A stretch of 64,000 nucleotides of DNA from DASRHK01 sp963776465 (GCA_963776465.1 CAVZMV010000002.1:868001-932000), one strand, 5' to 3'. Counted from the stretch's first letter, positions 35,640-45,578 are shown. The notes: generated by a model not told the origin, from the letters alone. Translations and numbers: made by a program.

Positions 35640-36265
35640 TGCTCCGCCCCGAACACATTGCTCCAATGGAGCCCACGCTAGCGCCCCCGTTCTCACGCGA
35701 AGGCTGGCTCTTCGAGCTGAAGTACGATGGTTACCGGCTCATCTGCGGGAAGCACGCGACAGGCGCGAAGCTCATCACCAAGAAGGGCAAGGACGCCACT
35801 GTTTGGTTTCCCGAAGTGGTCAGCGCGCTAATAGCTTTGCCTCACGTCGACTTCATCCTGGACGCCGAGATCTGCGTGGTAGACGACAAGGGCGTCCCAG
35901 ACTTTGAGGCGCTGCGAGGACTGGCGCGGCCCAGGCGCAAACATCTGCCCAACGTCGCGCTATACGCCTTCGACCTGTTAGCCCTGGATAGCAAGGATCT
36001 GCGCGAGCTGCCGCTGGTAAAGCGCAAGGCGATGCTGCGGGACCTAATCCCCAAGAAGGCGCCTGGTATCGGCTACGTCGCGCACGTTGAGCGCACCGGC
36101 AAAGAGTTGCTGGCTGCCGCGGTGGCGATGGGAATGGAGGGTGTTGTCGGCAAAAAAGCTGACTCGACCTACGAAGGCGGCAAGTCCAAGCTCTGGCTCA
36201 AGTGCAAACAGAAAGGTTGGCACGATGGCTGGGAGCGCCCGCTGCGGAAGACCAAGCGGCGCTAA
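35639..36265 (+). CDS. Minimal ATP-dependent DNA ligase (nucleotidyltransferase domain only)
   Basis: A 208-residue protein with the ligase adenylation motifs: I, FELKYDGYR (the AMP-accepting Lys); III, DAEICVV; IIIa, LYAFDLLAL; IV, EGVVGKK; V, SKLWLKCK. The C-terminal OB-fold domain of LigD-type ligases is absent: the frame ends about 12 residues after motif V. It may act with a separate partner or only adenylate. The alternative start ATG at 35669 would leave the LexA-like box wholly upstream. Confidence 0.82.
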   Translation: MLRPEHIAPMEPTLAPPFSREGWLFELKYDGYRLICGKHATGAKLITKKGKDATVWFPEVVSALIALPHVDFILDAEICVVDDKGVPDFEALRGLARPRRKHLPNVALYAFDLLALDSKDLRELPLVKRKAMLRDLIPKKAPGIGYVAHVERTGKELLAAAVAMGMEGVVGKKADSTYEGGKSKLWLKCKQKGWHDGWERPLRKTKRR

Positions 36266-36539
36266 GGATGCTCAGAGCGAAAGACGCTGCCGCCCCAGGA
36301 AGGCTTCAGCGTCCGCTTTCGAGCTCGTGAAGCAATGTCGAGATTCGGCCAGCAGCTGCCCGTCACCGCAGCTGGCATTACGTTCCAGCAAGCAGCCATT
36401 CGATCCAGCTGCGAAGCTGCCGATCGCAGCAGTCCGCCAAGATTCCCAGGCGACCTGTAGGCTGAAGAGCATTGGGGCATCACCGCGTCGTGGTGGTTCT
36501 CAGCGTTTGCGTTGGTTTCTAAGCGCTCTACCACCGCGT

Positions 36540-36670
36540 CGCATCCGGTCGATAGCGAGATGCAACCGCCCGGCTTGAGCACTCGCAGTATCTCGCGCAC
36601 TGCTAGCTTCGGTCGCGGCGCAAACATGTGACCGAACTGGGACAGCACCACGTCGAACTCAGGTCGATCA
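36540..36670 (-). pseudogene. Fragment of a class I SAM-dependent methyltransferase
   Basis: About 40 codons, DRPEFDVVLSQFGHMFAPRP...AVREILRVLKPGGCISLST, match the motif II-III region of UbiE-type methyltransferases. No motif I exists upstream, where the thioredoxin-like gene ends, and the frame runs on into unrelated sequence to 36262. It is a decayed remnant. The remaining interval down to the ligase stop shows a short minus-strand frame, GDGQLLAESRHCFTSSKADAEAFL, which I cannot assign. Confidence 0.6.
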
Positions 36671-37172
36671 TGGCGCTTCGGCAAGCAGCCTCTCGATATC
36701 GGACTCGATACGGCGCGCCCGGGTGTCGTTTCGGTGTGTTTCACCGAAATACGTAGCACGCAGCTGGCCGCGCTTGTCGATCAAGTAGAACGCGGGCCAG
36801 TACCTGATTCGACAGGGCATCCCAATACGAGAAGTCGCCGTCGATCATCACAGGGAAGCGAATGTCGTACTCAGTGACCTTGCGCTTGACGTTTGCAACG
36901 ACACGCTCGTGCGCAAGTTCTGGGGTGTGGACGCCGATGATCTGCAAGCCGCGTGGCTCATATTTGCCGTAGGTCGCATTGACCCACGGCAAGGACCCGA
37001 CGCAGTTGCTGCACGCGAAGGTCCAGAACTCGACGAGCACGACCTTGCCGGACAGTGCCTGCAAGGTCAGTGGTGGAGAGTTGATCCAGTCGGCGGCTGC
37101 GCGATGTGTAAAGGCCGGAGCCATGTGGGGCGAGGCGCTGGTCAGCGCGAGGGCGAGAAGGATGCTGCGCAT
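36668..37172 (-). CDS. Thioredoxin-like (TlpA-type) exported protein, frameshifted
   Basis: It starts MRSILLALALTSASPHMAPAFT (signal peptide) and contains the thioredoxin site VEFWTFACSNCVGSLPWV with a CxxC (CSNC). As written, the frame goes wrong after SYWDALSNQ. Removing one base of the C pair at 36803-36804 (minus-strand CAGGTACTGG to CAGTACTGG) restores YWPAFYLIDKRGQLRATYFGETHRND and a TGA at 36668, giving 167 residues, a normal length. Membrane-proximal thiol-disulfide chemistry is the family role. Confidence 0.75.
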
Positions 37173-37246
37173 GGGCTCCACCTTAGATCAGCGCGAACAC
37201 CGGGGCGACCGACGTCGCCCCGGCATCCTTGCAACGTGTCGATGTT

Positions 37247-37903
37247 CTAGATTCGGCGGAACGTGATCTTGCCGACGGGCTTGCCGCCGAAGTGCTTCTG
37301 CGAACCTGTCATCGTGGCCTTCTTTGGATTGTTGTCCTTGTCGGCCGCGGTGTAAGTGTCGCCGTCGTCACCGCCGGAATCGTACGCGTATAGCTCGACC
37401 GTCTTCGTGGCGACGAACTTGGCGCCGTCCATCAGGTTGACGTTCGACGCGCCCGCGAACCAGTCCGGGCTTGGCGCAATCATCGCCACTGCCGAGATCT
37501 CGGGGAACGCCGCGGTCACGTGCACCTTGCTCATCACGGTCTTGCTGAAATCCTTGATCGGGTCGCTCTCGAACAGTGCACCCGCGCGGCCCGCGGCGAC
37601 CGCGTCCTTGATCTCCTTGTCCAGCGGGCTGTGCTTGCCCTCCTCCGAGAGACGCTCCAGTCCGGCGGTCGGCTGGGTGCCTTCCTTGTAGAGCGTGAAC
37701 TGGCCGTTGTGGCTGGCGCCGATGATTCCGGAGAAGTGCGGTCCGGTCAGCAGACCAGCCTGCGGGTATTCCGTGGGGAAACGATCGGCGGTCCACAAGC
37801 CGGTGACGGTGACTTCATAGTCCGCGCCGTCATCGGCGAGCACGGGCACGCTGGGCGTGCTGAGCGCAATGGCGGCGGATAGAACCAAGCTAGACGACTT
37901 CAT
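37247..37903 (-). CDS. Spondin-domain secreted protein
   Basis: A 218-residue protein with a signal peptide (about residues 1-23, ending VPVLA) followed by YEVTVTGLWTADRFPTEYPQAGLLTGPHFSGIIGASHN and VTAAFPEISAVAMIAPSPDWFAGASNVNL, which is the spondin N domain. GGDDGDTYTAADKDNNP carries acidic residues that could bind calcium. It begins in an ATGA overlap with the upstream LVIVD lipoprotein, so both are exported products of one transcript. Confidence 0.85.
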   Translation of the reverse strand: MKSSSLVLSAAIALSTPSVPVLADDGADYEVTVTGLWTADRFPTEYPQAGLLTGPHFSGIIGASHNGQFTLYKEGTQPTAGLERLSEEGKHSPLDKEIKDAVAAGRAGALFESDPIKDFSKTVMSKVHVTAAFPEISAVAMIAPSPDWFAGASNVNLMDGAKFVATKTVELYAYDSGGDDGDTYTAADKDNNPKKATMTGSQKHFGGKPVGKITFRRI

Positions 37904-38991
37904 GGCTGCAACTCCTGCAATGGATTGAGGGATTCCCAAGCGCCTTTCGAACGATCGAAAAGCAGGGTGCCGCGCGCGTGCGCCGCGACGACCGCATGCG
38001 ATGCGGTCAATGCGACGCCGGTTGCGAGGCTGCCCTCCGGCAGCGGGAATGACTGCAGAACTTTGGGATGCGCGGGCTCCCGCACATCCACGAATACGAG
38101 ACGGGGCCCAGGCGCCGAGCCGACCAGCGCTGCAACGCCGTCGAGCACATCGACGTTGACGGGCTGGATACCGGGATCGAGCACGGCGACAGCGCGTGGT
38201 GCGGCTGCGTCGGACACGTCGATGACGTTGAGGCCTTGCGCGTCCGCGACATAGAGCGTCGAGCCTTGCTGCGCCGACTCGACCGGAAAATTCGCAGGCT
38301 TGGCGCCGCCCGGTGTGAACCCATACGTTCCAAGACCTAGGACGCCAACTGTCGGGATGGCCGGCATCGTGAGGTCGGCGATCTTCAGGCTGAAGTGCGG
38401 CCCCCATTCGTGCGTGGAAACGTAGGCGTAGTGTCCATCGCCCGACAACAGCGCGTCGGGCTGACCACGGCCAAGATCGGCGGTGCCGATGCGCGCCGCG
38501 AGATTGCCGCTCGTGTCGTAGTGCCAAAGCGACATGGCCGATGTGCCGCCCGATACCACCACCCGGCCAGCGACCGCGGAGACACCGGAGAATGGGCCGA
38601 CGTCGACGGCGACAGGCGCGCCAACGAGCACAGGCTCAGCTGGATCCGCCAATGAGAACACGCCGAGTTCCCCAGGCGGCTGCGCATCGAGCACGAACAG
38701 AAATCCATCCGCGGTAGCAAGGTCATCGGCGCTCGCGAGGCTCGCCGGCAGCGACATCAGCCGGTGGCGCCGGCCGAGGCCGAGCCCGATGATCTCGATA
38801 CCGTCAGCGCCGCGCGACGCATAGGCCCAGTCGCCGTTGACGACGACGTTTGCAGATTCGCCGCGCTGCGTCGTTGGATAGCTGAACGCGCCCCAGCCCA
38901 GCCCGACCCAGGCACAACCGGTGAGCGAAAGAACGACCGGTGCCAGCGCGAGCGCTCGTCCGATGCTTCGATTCCGGTGTGCCATCCGCAT
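37900..38991 (-). CDS. LVIVD-repeat lipoprotein (beta-propeller)
   Basis: A 363-residue protein with lipobox VLSLTGCAW (Cys about 26) and repeated blades of the LVIVD type (DGIEIIGLG, GELGVFSLADPAEPVLVG, GLNVIDVSDAAAPRAVAVLD, RLVFVDVREPAHPKVLQS). Such propellers are surface or periplasmic binding scaffolds. Translationally coupled to the spondin-domain gene downstream, with which it may form a pair. No enzymatic motif. Confidence 0.8.
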   Translation of the reverse strand: MRMAHRNRSIGRALALAPVVLSLTGCAWVGLGWGAFSYPTTQRGESANVVVNGDWAYASRGADGIEIIGLGLGRRHRLMSLPASLASADDLATADGFLFVLDAQPPGELGVFSLADPAEPVLVGAPVAVDVGPFSGVSAVAGRVVVSGGTSAMSLWHYDTSGNLAARIGTADLGRGQPDALLSGDGHYAYVSTHEWGPHFSLKIADLTMPAIPTVGVLGLGTYGFTPGGAKPANFPVESAQQGSTLYVADAQGLNVIDVSDAAAPRAVAVLDPGIQPVNVDVLDGVAALVGSAPGPRLVFVDVREPAHPKVLQSFPLPEGSLATGVALTASHAVVAAHARGTLLFDRSKGAWESLNPLQELQP

Positions 38992-39129
38992 GTGCCGCTC
39001 CGTTGTTGAACGGGGCGCACTGTGGTGGTTTACGGGCCCGCGAGATAGCTCCCGCAGTCCGGGCCGTATGCCCGCGCGTTCATGCGGGACGCTGGGTCAT
39101 GTACCGCAGCGTTTCGGACATGCGCGCCT

Positions 39130-40599
39130 TCAGCTACGCGGAATCCTCAGCTTCTGTCCGGCGCGGATGTGGCCGGCGTGGCGCAGGCGATTCATCCGCC
39201 GCAACGAAGCCGTGCTTACCCCGTATCGCGCTGCAAGCTGCGAAAGCGTCTCGCCCGCGCGCACCCGGTGTGTGCGCATGCGTCGCGCCGAGGACGTGGC
39301 TTTGACTTTGACGAGCTTCGCATCACGGCGGGTGTGCCCCTTGCGTGCGTTGTGTGCGCCACGATGTTCGATCCGTTGGCGGTCGTACAGCTCCGAGGCG
39401 CCGAGCGCCGCAAGACTGGTGCGAAACGCCGTCGCTGCGCCGGGCGGCAAGCGCACGGTGTGACCAGGCGGCACATACAGCTTGCCGCTGATCACGCTCT
39501 TTCGATAGGACGGGTTCAGTTGCCGGAAAGCCTTCTCGTCGCTACCCGAGAGCCGCACCAGCGTCCTGTAGGGAATGTAGCCTCGTTCGGTCTTGACCTC
39601 GTCGAATCGCACCGGAGCCTGTCGCTCGATGCGCCCGAAGAACTCCTCATGAGCGCGCTCGACGTCCGACGCGGCCAGAAACTCCGCATAGAAGTTGCTC
39701 GACGCAAAGCCGAACCTGGGATTGCGATAGCGCTCGATGAGGTCGGCCAAGCTGTTGCCCTGAACGACGCGCAGACCTTTTGCGACACCAGCGCGACCAT
39801 GGTTATAGGCTGTGACCGCAAGCGACCAGTCGCCCAGCAAGGCGTAGTCGTCCTTGAGATGCCGGGCTGCTGCCTTCGTCGAAAACCATGGATCCGCACG
39901 GTCGTCCACGACCTTGTTCAACCGCATGTAGATCCGCGCCGACGAGGGCATGAATTGCCAGATGCCTTTGGCACCGGCGCCCGACGCAGCCGCTTCGTTG
40001 AAACTCGACTCCACGAGCGGCAGGCGGGTCAGCCGCCTCGGCAAACCCTCACGCTCGAAGATCGCCTCCATCTCCGGCAAATACTTGCCCGAGCTCTGCA
40101 GCGCTGCGGCGGTGCGCTCCTTGACGCCTCGCTGCGCGCGAACTTCGGCTGCCGCTCGCCGGAATCGGTCCGGATCATCGATGCCCGCGAAGAGGTCGTA
40201 GACGCGGCGCTCTTCGCCGGATAGAGGCGCTCCGGAGCGCTGCTTGGCGTGAACCGAGAGCAGGAGCTTCCGGTAACGGGTCTTGGTCTTGCCTTCCGCC
40301 AGGGACTGGGCGCGGCTGACTTGTCCGCGTCCCTTGGTCAATGCCTGGTCGCGGAAATCCAGGACCTCCAGCACGCGCTCCGGATACGCCGCGCTGTGGA
40401 TGACGCTCTGTCGCCGCGAGTAATGCCCGAACACGTTCGTCCAGAAGGCGATCCTCGGCCGCAGGATCACGGGGCGCGGAAACAGGGCGTCTTCGGTGCG
40501 CGCGTCGTCCGTCCCTGACCTTTCGGGCGTCGACTGCGCGGAGGCCCCCGTGGTCAGCAGCGCCAACAGAATCAATCCACGAAGATGCAATCGAGCCAC
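39130..40599 (-). CDS. MltD-like lytic transglycosylase with C-terminal LysM (paralogue 2)
   Basis: A 489-residue intact member of a three-copy family in this window. Signal peptide (about 1-21), an N-terminal family-specific block (FWTNVFGHYSRRQSVIHSAAYPERVLEVLDF), SLT domain with catalytic Glu in PLVESSFNEAAASGAGAKGIWQFMPSSA, and a C-terminal LysM (THRVRAGETLSQLAARYGVS...AGQKLRIP). Unlike paralogues 1 and 3 it lacks the middle LysM. Non-hydrolytic cleavage of peptidoglycan in the periplasm is the family role. A CTTAAG-type promoter lies just upstream. Confidence 0.9.
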   Translation of the reverse strand: MARLHLRGLILLALLTTGASAQSTPERSGTDDARTEDALFPRPVILRPRIAFWTNVFGHYSRRQSVIHSAAYPERVLEVLDFRDQALTKGRGQVSRAQSLAEGKTKTRYRKLLLSVHAKQRSGAPLSGEERRVYDLFAGIDDPDRFRRAAAEVRAQRGVKERTAAALQSSGKYLPEMEAIFEREGLPRRLTRLPLVESSFNEAAASGAGAKGIWQFMPSSARIYMRLNKVVDDRADPWFSTKAAARHLKDDYALLGDWSLAVTAYNHGRAGVAKGLRVVQGNSLADLIERYRNPRFGFASSNFYAEFLAASDVERAHEEFFGRIERQAPVRFDEVKTERGYIPYRTLVRLSGSDEKAFRQLNPSYRKSVISGKLYVPPGHTVRLPPGAATAFRTSLAALGASELYDRQRIEHRGAHNARKGHTRRDAKLVKVKATSSARRMRTHRVRAGETLSQLAARYGVSTASLRRMNRLRHAGHIRAGQKLRIPRS

Positions 40600-40642
40600 G
40601 AGATGAACCCCCTGATCGGTATGGATGCAGCCGCTCAGAAAG

Positions 40643-40675
40643 AGCCTATGAGGCTGCGCTTAAGCGAGGCTTAAA
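40643..40675 (-). promoter_or_regulatory. QseB/PmrA-type box and -10 of transglycosylase 2
   Basis: On the minus strand TTTAAG-CCTCG-CTTAAG (40675-40659), then TAGGCT as a -10 starting 16 nt after the start of the second half-site. The 11-bp direct-repeat period is that of OmpR/PmrA-type regulators. The same arrangement is seen at 46101-46133 and 48133-48165. Confidence 0.6.
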
Positions 40676-40685
40676 AGAGATCGAC

Positions 40686-41426
40686 TCACCGCTGGGCAAG
40701 CAGCGCGAGCAGCTGGTCCATTTCCTCCTGATCCTCCAGGTAGTACTCGGCTGCCGATCGAATGTCCCTACCGACGCGGACGCCCAAGACCCGATCCGGA
40801 TTGCGCAGTGAAAAGACGTCCTCGTCGCTATCGTCATCTCCGACATAAAGGGCCCGCTTGAACCCCAGCCGCTCGCAAGCGCCCAGCAGCGCGTCCGCCT
40901 TGTTAGGCGCTTCCTGCGGCACGATGTTGAGCACCGCCTTGCCGCCGACCAGCCGAGCTTGATCGAGCGCGGCTGCGGCGGTACGGATGCGGCGCTCGGC
41001 GTTGTGGGGATCGATACTCGCGCGGTAATGAATCGCGAGGGAATACCGCTTGTCCTCGATCGAAATCCCGGCGAGGCTTTCGAGACGCTCGAGGAGGTCC
41101 TCGCGCCAGTCCGCGACGCGCTGCGCGATCGAACCAGGAGGGCGAGCACCGAAGCCCTCGGACCCATGGTTGCCGATGATTCCCTGCAATGGGATGCCTG
41201 CCACGAAGCGGATGACATCGATACGCGCGCGCCCGGTGAGCAAGATGGTGGGATATCGCCGTGAGCACTCGACAAGGAGCTCGCGGGTGATTTGCCGCAT
41301 CGTCGCCGAGTCGGGGTCGGAAACGATCGGAGCAAGCGTTCCGTCGTAGTCGAATGCCAATAGCGTGTCTGACGCGAAGAATGCATCGAGCGCAGGTTGA
41401 TGGGTGTAGTCCAGGATCGGCTTCAT
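40686..41426 (-). CDS. otsB: Trehalose-6-phosphate phosphatase
   Basis: A 246-residue HAD phosphatase: nucleophile and acid Asp26/Asp28 in LLAFDYDGTLAP, VVLTGR-like ILLTGRARIDV, GNHGSEG, and metal-binding Asps in YVGDDDSDEDVF. It dephosphorylates trehalose-6-phosphate to trehalose. It starts in an ATGA overlap with the stop of otsA, so the two enzymes are coupled. Confidence 0.95.
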   Translation of the reverse strand: MKPILDYTHQPALDAFFASDTLLAFDYDGTLAPIVSDPDSATMRQITRELLVECSRRYPTILLTGRARIDVIRFVAGIPLQGIIGNHGSEGFGARPPGSIAQRVADWREDLLERLESLAGISIEDKRYSLAIHYRASIDPHNAERRIRTAAAALDQARLVGGKAVLNIVPQEAPNKADALLGACERLGFKRALYVGDDDSDEDVFSLRNPDRVLGVRVGRDIRSAAEYYLEDQEEMDQLLALLAQR

Positions 41427-43681
41427 GCAGGGGCGATACCGTTGCCAGGGTGATCGGATAACAAGCCAATCAGTTGATCGCGCCGGCGCAGCTGGCTCGC
41501 GTCAAGCAGCATGCGCCCTGCCCAGCGGTAGACGTTGAATTCCGCAACCAGGCGGCGCATCGCTCTCATTCTCGCGGCCTGCTCGTCGAGCGGCATGCGT
41601 AGTGCCGCGGAAATAGCGCGACTGGCCTCTTCAATATCGTACGGATTGACCATGAGCGCTTCCGCCAGCTCGCGCGAAGCACCGGTGAACTTCGACAGAA
41701 TCAACACGCCACGCTCATCCGAGCGGGCGGCGAGAAATTCCTTGGCGACCAGGTTCATCCCGTCGTGCAAGCTGCTGACGTAGCAGAAGTCAGCGGCGCG
41801 ATAGAGCTTGAACACGTCGGGTGGCTCGGTGTGATAACGGTGAAGAACGATCGGCTTCCAATCGGTCTCGCCGAACCTGGTATTGATCCGCTCGACGAGC
41901 TGTTCCACGTCCCGATTGAGTTGGTCGTAGCGCTCGATCAGAGTCCGGCTGGGAGAGGCAACCTGAAGGAAGACAAACTTGCGTCGCAGTTCCGGCTCGC
42001 GCTCCAGCAAACGCTCCACCGCGCGGAACCGCTCTTCGATCCCCTTGGTGTAGTCCAGGCGATCAACACCGACGCCTAGCCGGCCATCGGGTGGTAGCTT
42101 GAGACTCTGGAACAACTCCGAGCGGCATTGTTCGGGCGACGGTGCAGCCTCGGCCCAGCGACTCGGCCATTCGACCGAGATCGGGTAGGCGCGCACGAGC
42201 GTGCGACGTTCCTTCTGGATAACGGCGAGATCCTCGCGATCGAGTCTGGATTCGAGGAAGCGATCCGCGGCGTCCATGAAATTGTTGCAATGGAACTGCG
42301 TGTGAAAGCCAAGAATGCTGCTGCCGAGCAACCCTTCGACGAGCTCGACATGCCAGGGACAGATGCTGATCTGCTCCGCGTTCGGCCACGGGATGTGCCA
42401 GAAGGTCAGAATGGTTGCCTTGGGCAGCTTCTCGCGCAGCATTCGCGGAACGAGCGCGAAGTGATAGTCCTGCACCAGGATCACCGGATCATCGCTCGTG
42501 ACCTCCTGGCACACCGCGTCCGCAAATTTTCTGTTGACGGCCTGATAGTGACGCCAGTCCTCCGTTCGGAACGTCGGACGCGCGTGTGCAACGTGACACA
42601 GGGGCCACAGGCCTTCGTTAGCGAAACCGTAGTAGTAGCCCTTCTCCTCCTCGGCGCCGAGCCACAGCCTTCGGACAACGTAGGACTCTTCACCCGGCGG
42701 AACGCGCACGTGATCCTCTGCGTCAACGGTCTCTCGATCTGCAGAACCGGCGCCGTGCGCGATCCAGACTCCCGAGCAAGCGCGCATCACGGGCTCGAGT
42801 GCGCTGACCAGTCCGCTGGCTGGGTGAAGGATGCGGATGGTCCCATCCGGCGCGCGATCATGGATATAGGGCTCGCGATTGGCTACGACGACGAGCCGTT
42901 CGCCATGGAGGTGTCGCTGCAGCGTCAGCTTCAAGCGCTGCGGATTCCAGAGGCCCCCGTGCAACTCAGACTGCTCCTCGCGTGCGAGACGGTCGAGGAG
43001 CTCACGTAGATCCTTCACCAACGGCACGAACTCTGGCCTCTTCGGGTCGCCGCGCCCCTGCGCCATCTGCCGAAGCGTGTTGCTCCAGCCGCGCCAAAGG
43101 ATGCGCACTGACATCAGCGTCACACCTGACGCGAGCACCGCCAGCACTATGAATGCAATCAACAAGAACTGCTGCGTCCTCGCCTCACGACGAGCCGCGA
43201 AGCTGAGGTCGTGGATGAGCACCGCAAAACCGAGAGGCTTGTTCTCTTCGTCCAGAAGCGGGAGAGCGCTGACGTGCACATCGCCCCCGGGGAGCTCGCG
43301 GATCTCGCGCCACGCTATCCATTGCGACGTGCCGGTCTCATCCATCGACTGCACGTACGGCCCAACCTCCTCGCACGCAAGTGACTTCGGATAGTCCTTG
43401 GTGGCGGCGATCAGCTTTAGATCTGCCGCACACACGCTGGCCGCAAGAATTCGTTCATCGCGCGCGATGTCGTTGAGCAAATCCTTCAGATCCTTGACGT
43501 CGCGCCGCTGGAGATCGCTCACGAGAGCCCTTCTCGCACCGTTGACCGCAAGCTCCGCTCGCAAGGCGACATCCTTCTGGAACCATCCACGTGTGGTCTG
43601 CATCACCGTCCACCAGGCCACGGTGACGAGCAGCGACAAGGCTGCAAGCCATACGATGACGAACCGCACCGTGGTTTTCAT
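41423..43681 (-). CDS. otsA: Membrane-tethered trehalose-6-phosphate synthase with sensor-like N-terminus
   Basis: A 752-residue protein, far longer than the usual ~470 of OtsA. Residues 1-28 and about 172-194 are transmembrane; the 140 residues between them form a periplasmic sensor-like domain, and a HAMP-like helix (about 195-250) follows. The GT20 enzyme begins near 258 (RLVVVANREPYIHDR) with HIPWPN, GVDRLDYTKGIEERF and SLHDGMNLVAKEF. It should couple UDP-glucose and glucose-6-phosphate at the membrane, perhaps gated by an external signal such as osmolarity. Confidence 0.93.
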   Translation of the reverse strand: MKTTVRFVIVWLAALSLLVTVAWWTVMQTTRGWFQKDVALRAELAVNGARRALVSDLQRRDVKDLKDLLNDIARDERILAASVCAADLKLIAATKDYPKSLACEEVGPYVQSMDETGTSQWIAWREIRELPGGDVHVSALPLLDEENKPLGFAVLIHDLSFAARREARTQQFLLIAFIVLAVLASGVTLMSVRILWRGWSNTLRQMAQGRGDPKRPEFVPLVKDLRELLDRLAREEQSELHGGLWNPQRLKLTLQRHLHGERLVVVANREPYIHDRAPDGTIRILHPASGLVSALEPVMRACSGVWIAHGAGSADRETVDAEDHVRVPPGEESYVVRRLWLGAEEEKGYYYGFANEGLWPLCHVAHARPTFRTEDWRHYQAVNRKFADAVCQEVTSDDPVILVQDYHFALVPRMLREKLPKATILTFWHIPWPNAEQISICPWHVELVEGLLGSSILGFHTQFHCNNFMDAADRFLESRLDREDLAVIQKERRTLVRAYPISVEWPSRWAEAAPSPEQCRSELFQSLKLPPDGRLGVGVDRLDYTKGIEERFRAVERLLEREPELRRKFVFLQVASPSRTLIERYDQLNRDVEQLVERINTRFGETDWKPIVLHRYHTEPPDVFKLYRAADFCYVSSLHDGMNLVAKEFLAARSDERGVLILSKFTGASRELAEALMVNPYDIEEASRAISAALRMPLDEQAARMRAMRRLVAEFNVYRWAGRMLLDASQLRRRDQLIGLLSDHPGNGIAPA

Positions 43682-43739
43682 TCCCGATCCGTCATTCGAG
43701 CCGTTTCATGTAGTCGCGTGAATCTGCTAGCGTCGCCGC

Positions 43740-45504
43740 ATGGAGTTGGAAAACCTCGGACTGATCGGCAACTGCCAGTTTTCGGCGCTGATCGAGAACA
43801 CCGGCAGCGTGGTCTGGTGCTGTCTTCCACGCTTTGACTCCGAACCCGTGTTTGGTCGTCTACTCGATCCCGCAGGCGGCATGTTCGCGATCGAGCCGGC
43901 CAACGGCTCCGCGGGCCGGCAGCGGTATCTCGACAACACCAATGTGCTAGAGACCGCCTTTGACAGCGACGGCGGACGATTTCGGGTCGTGGACTTCGCA
44001 CCGCGTTTTAGTCTCCACGACCGCATGTTCCGTCCAACGCAGCTCGTGCGAATCATCGAGCCGCTCGACGGCACGCCTGTGATTCGCGTGCGGTGCGAAC
44101 CCGTCCAGGGATGGTCGAAGAGCGTGCCACAGCGACTACACGGCTCGAACCACATTCGATTCGAGGGATTCGACGCGCCATTTCGGCTCACGTCGGACAT
44201 CTCACCGACCCATCTCGAAGGCCAGCCTTTCGCATTGACCGAAAAGCGTCATCTCGGTACTGACCTGGGGCGCTCCGATCGAGGAACCGCTCGCGGCGCT
44301 GTGCGAGCGGTTCCTCGACCAGACCGTTCGCTACTGGCAACGCTGGGTCAAGCACTGCAACATTCCGCCGCTGTATCAGCAGGAGGTGATCCGTTCGGCA
44401 CTGGTGCTGAAGCTGCACTGCTTCGAGGACACGGGCGCAATCGTCGCTGCGATGACCACCTCGATCCCCGAAGCGCCCGGTAGTGGTCGCACCTGGGACT
44501 ATCGGTATTGCTGGCTTCGCGACGCGTATTACGTCCTTGGCGCCTTGCGCTTGCTCGGACACTTCGAGGAGCGCGAGCACTTCATCCAGTACCTGTTGAA
44601 CATTGCCGCGAGCGCGCCGGACCTTGACCTTCGCCCCCTGTATCGGGTGGACGGCAGCAGCGATCTTGCGGAAGCGGAACTGCCGGATTGGGCGGGATTC
44701 AACGGCCACGGCCCGGTTCGCATCGGCAACGGCGCCGCCCTGCACAAGCAGCACGACGTCTTCGGCGAGATGGTCCTCGCGCTCGCGCCGATCTACATGG
44801 ACGATCGCTTCACGCAGGAACGCTCGCCTATGACGCTGAACCTGCTGCAGCGGCTTGCGCGCAAGGGCATCGACGTAGCCGGTACACCGGATGCCGGAAT
44901 CTGGGAGTTCCGAAAGACGTGGGAGCCGCAGACCTTCTCCAGCCTGATGTGCTGGGCTGGCGCTGATCGAATGGCACGTATCGCTGACCGGCATTGCGCG
45001 GGGGGTTCCGCAGAGTTTCACGAGGCTGCCGAACGACTTCGCGAACAGATTCTGTCGCGCGCTTGGAACGCATCCCGGCAGAGCTTTGCGGCCTCTTATG
45101 GAGGAACCGAACTCGACGCCGCGCTCCTTCAGATGGCGCCATTGCGGTTCCTGCCGCCCGGTGATCCAAGACTCGCAGGATTGGTCGACGCCATTGCATC
45201 GGAGCTTGGTCGTAACGGCTGGCTGTATCGATACCGGAGTGATGATGGCCTTGGGGTTCCTGAAGTGGCTTTCGTGATCTGTACGTTCTGGATGATTGAG
45301 GCGCTGGCCGCTACCGGTCGCAGAGACTTGGCGCTGTCGTCGCTCGATCACGTTCGCAAAGCGATGTCGCCGCTTGGACTTCTTGCGGAGGACTACAGCA
45401 CTGCAACCGGGAAGATGTGGGGAAACTTCCCGCAGGCGTATTCGCACGTTGGCCTCATCCATGCCGCGTTTGCCGCGTCGCCGGGCTGGAGCGACGTGCT
45501 CTAG
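43740..45504 (+). CDS. GH15 glycosidase (glucoamylase/trehalase-like), frameshifted
   Basis: The N-terminal domain starts MELENLGLIGNCQFSALIENTGSVVWCCLPRFDSEPVF, typical of bacterial GH15 proteins. The frame then breaks after LTEKRHL: deleting one G of the pair at 44256-44257 (CTCGGTACTG to CTCGTACTG) restores VLTWGAPIEEPLAALCERFL and joins the catalytic domain RTWDYRYCWLRDAYYVLGAL, with acidic residues in DAGIWEFR. The repaired protein is 587 residues, a normal length. It is divergent from otsAB, so trehalose or glucan turnover is likely. Confidence 0.85.
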
Positions 45505-45578
45505 TCGCCAGGCGGCCCTTGGAGGATCACGACCGCGCGCGGCGGATTAGCGAGGACAAGATGCGCGGCGCGCGAATG

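Noticed and set aside
36272..36472. 66-residue frame LLFSLQVAWESW... beside the methyltransferase fragment
   Set aside because: The C-terminal part looks protein-like but there is no start signal or family match, so it is mentioned only with the pseudogene.
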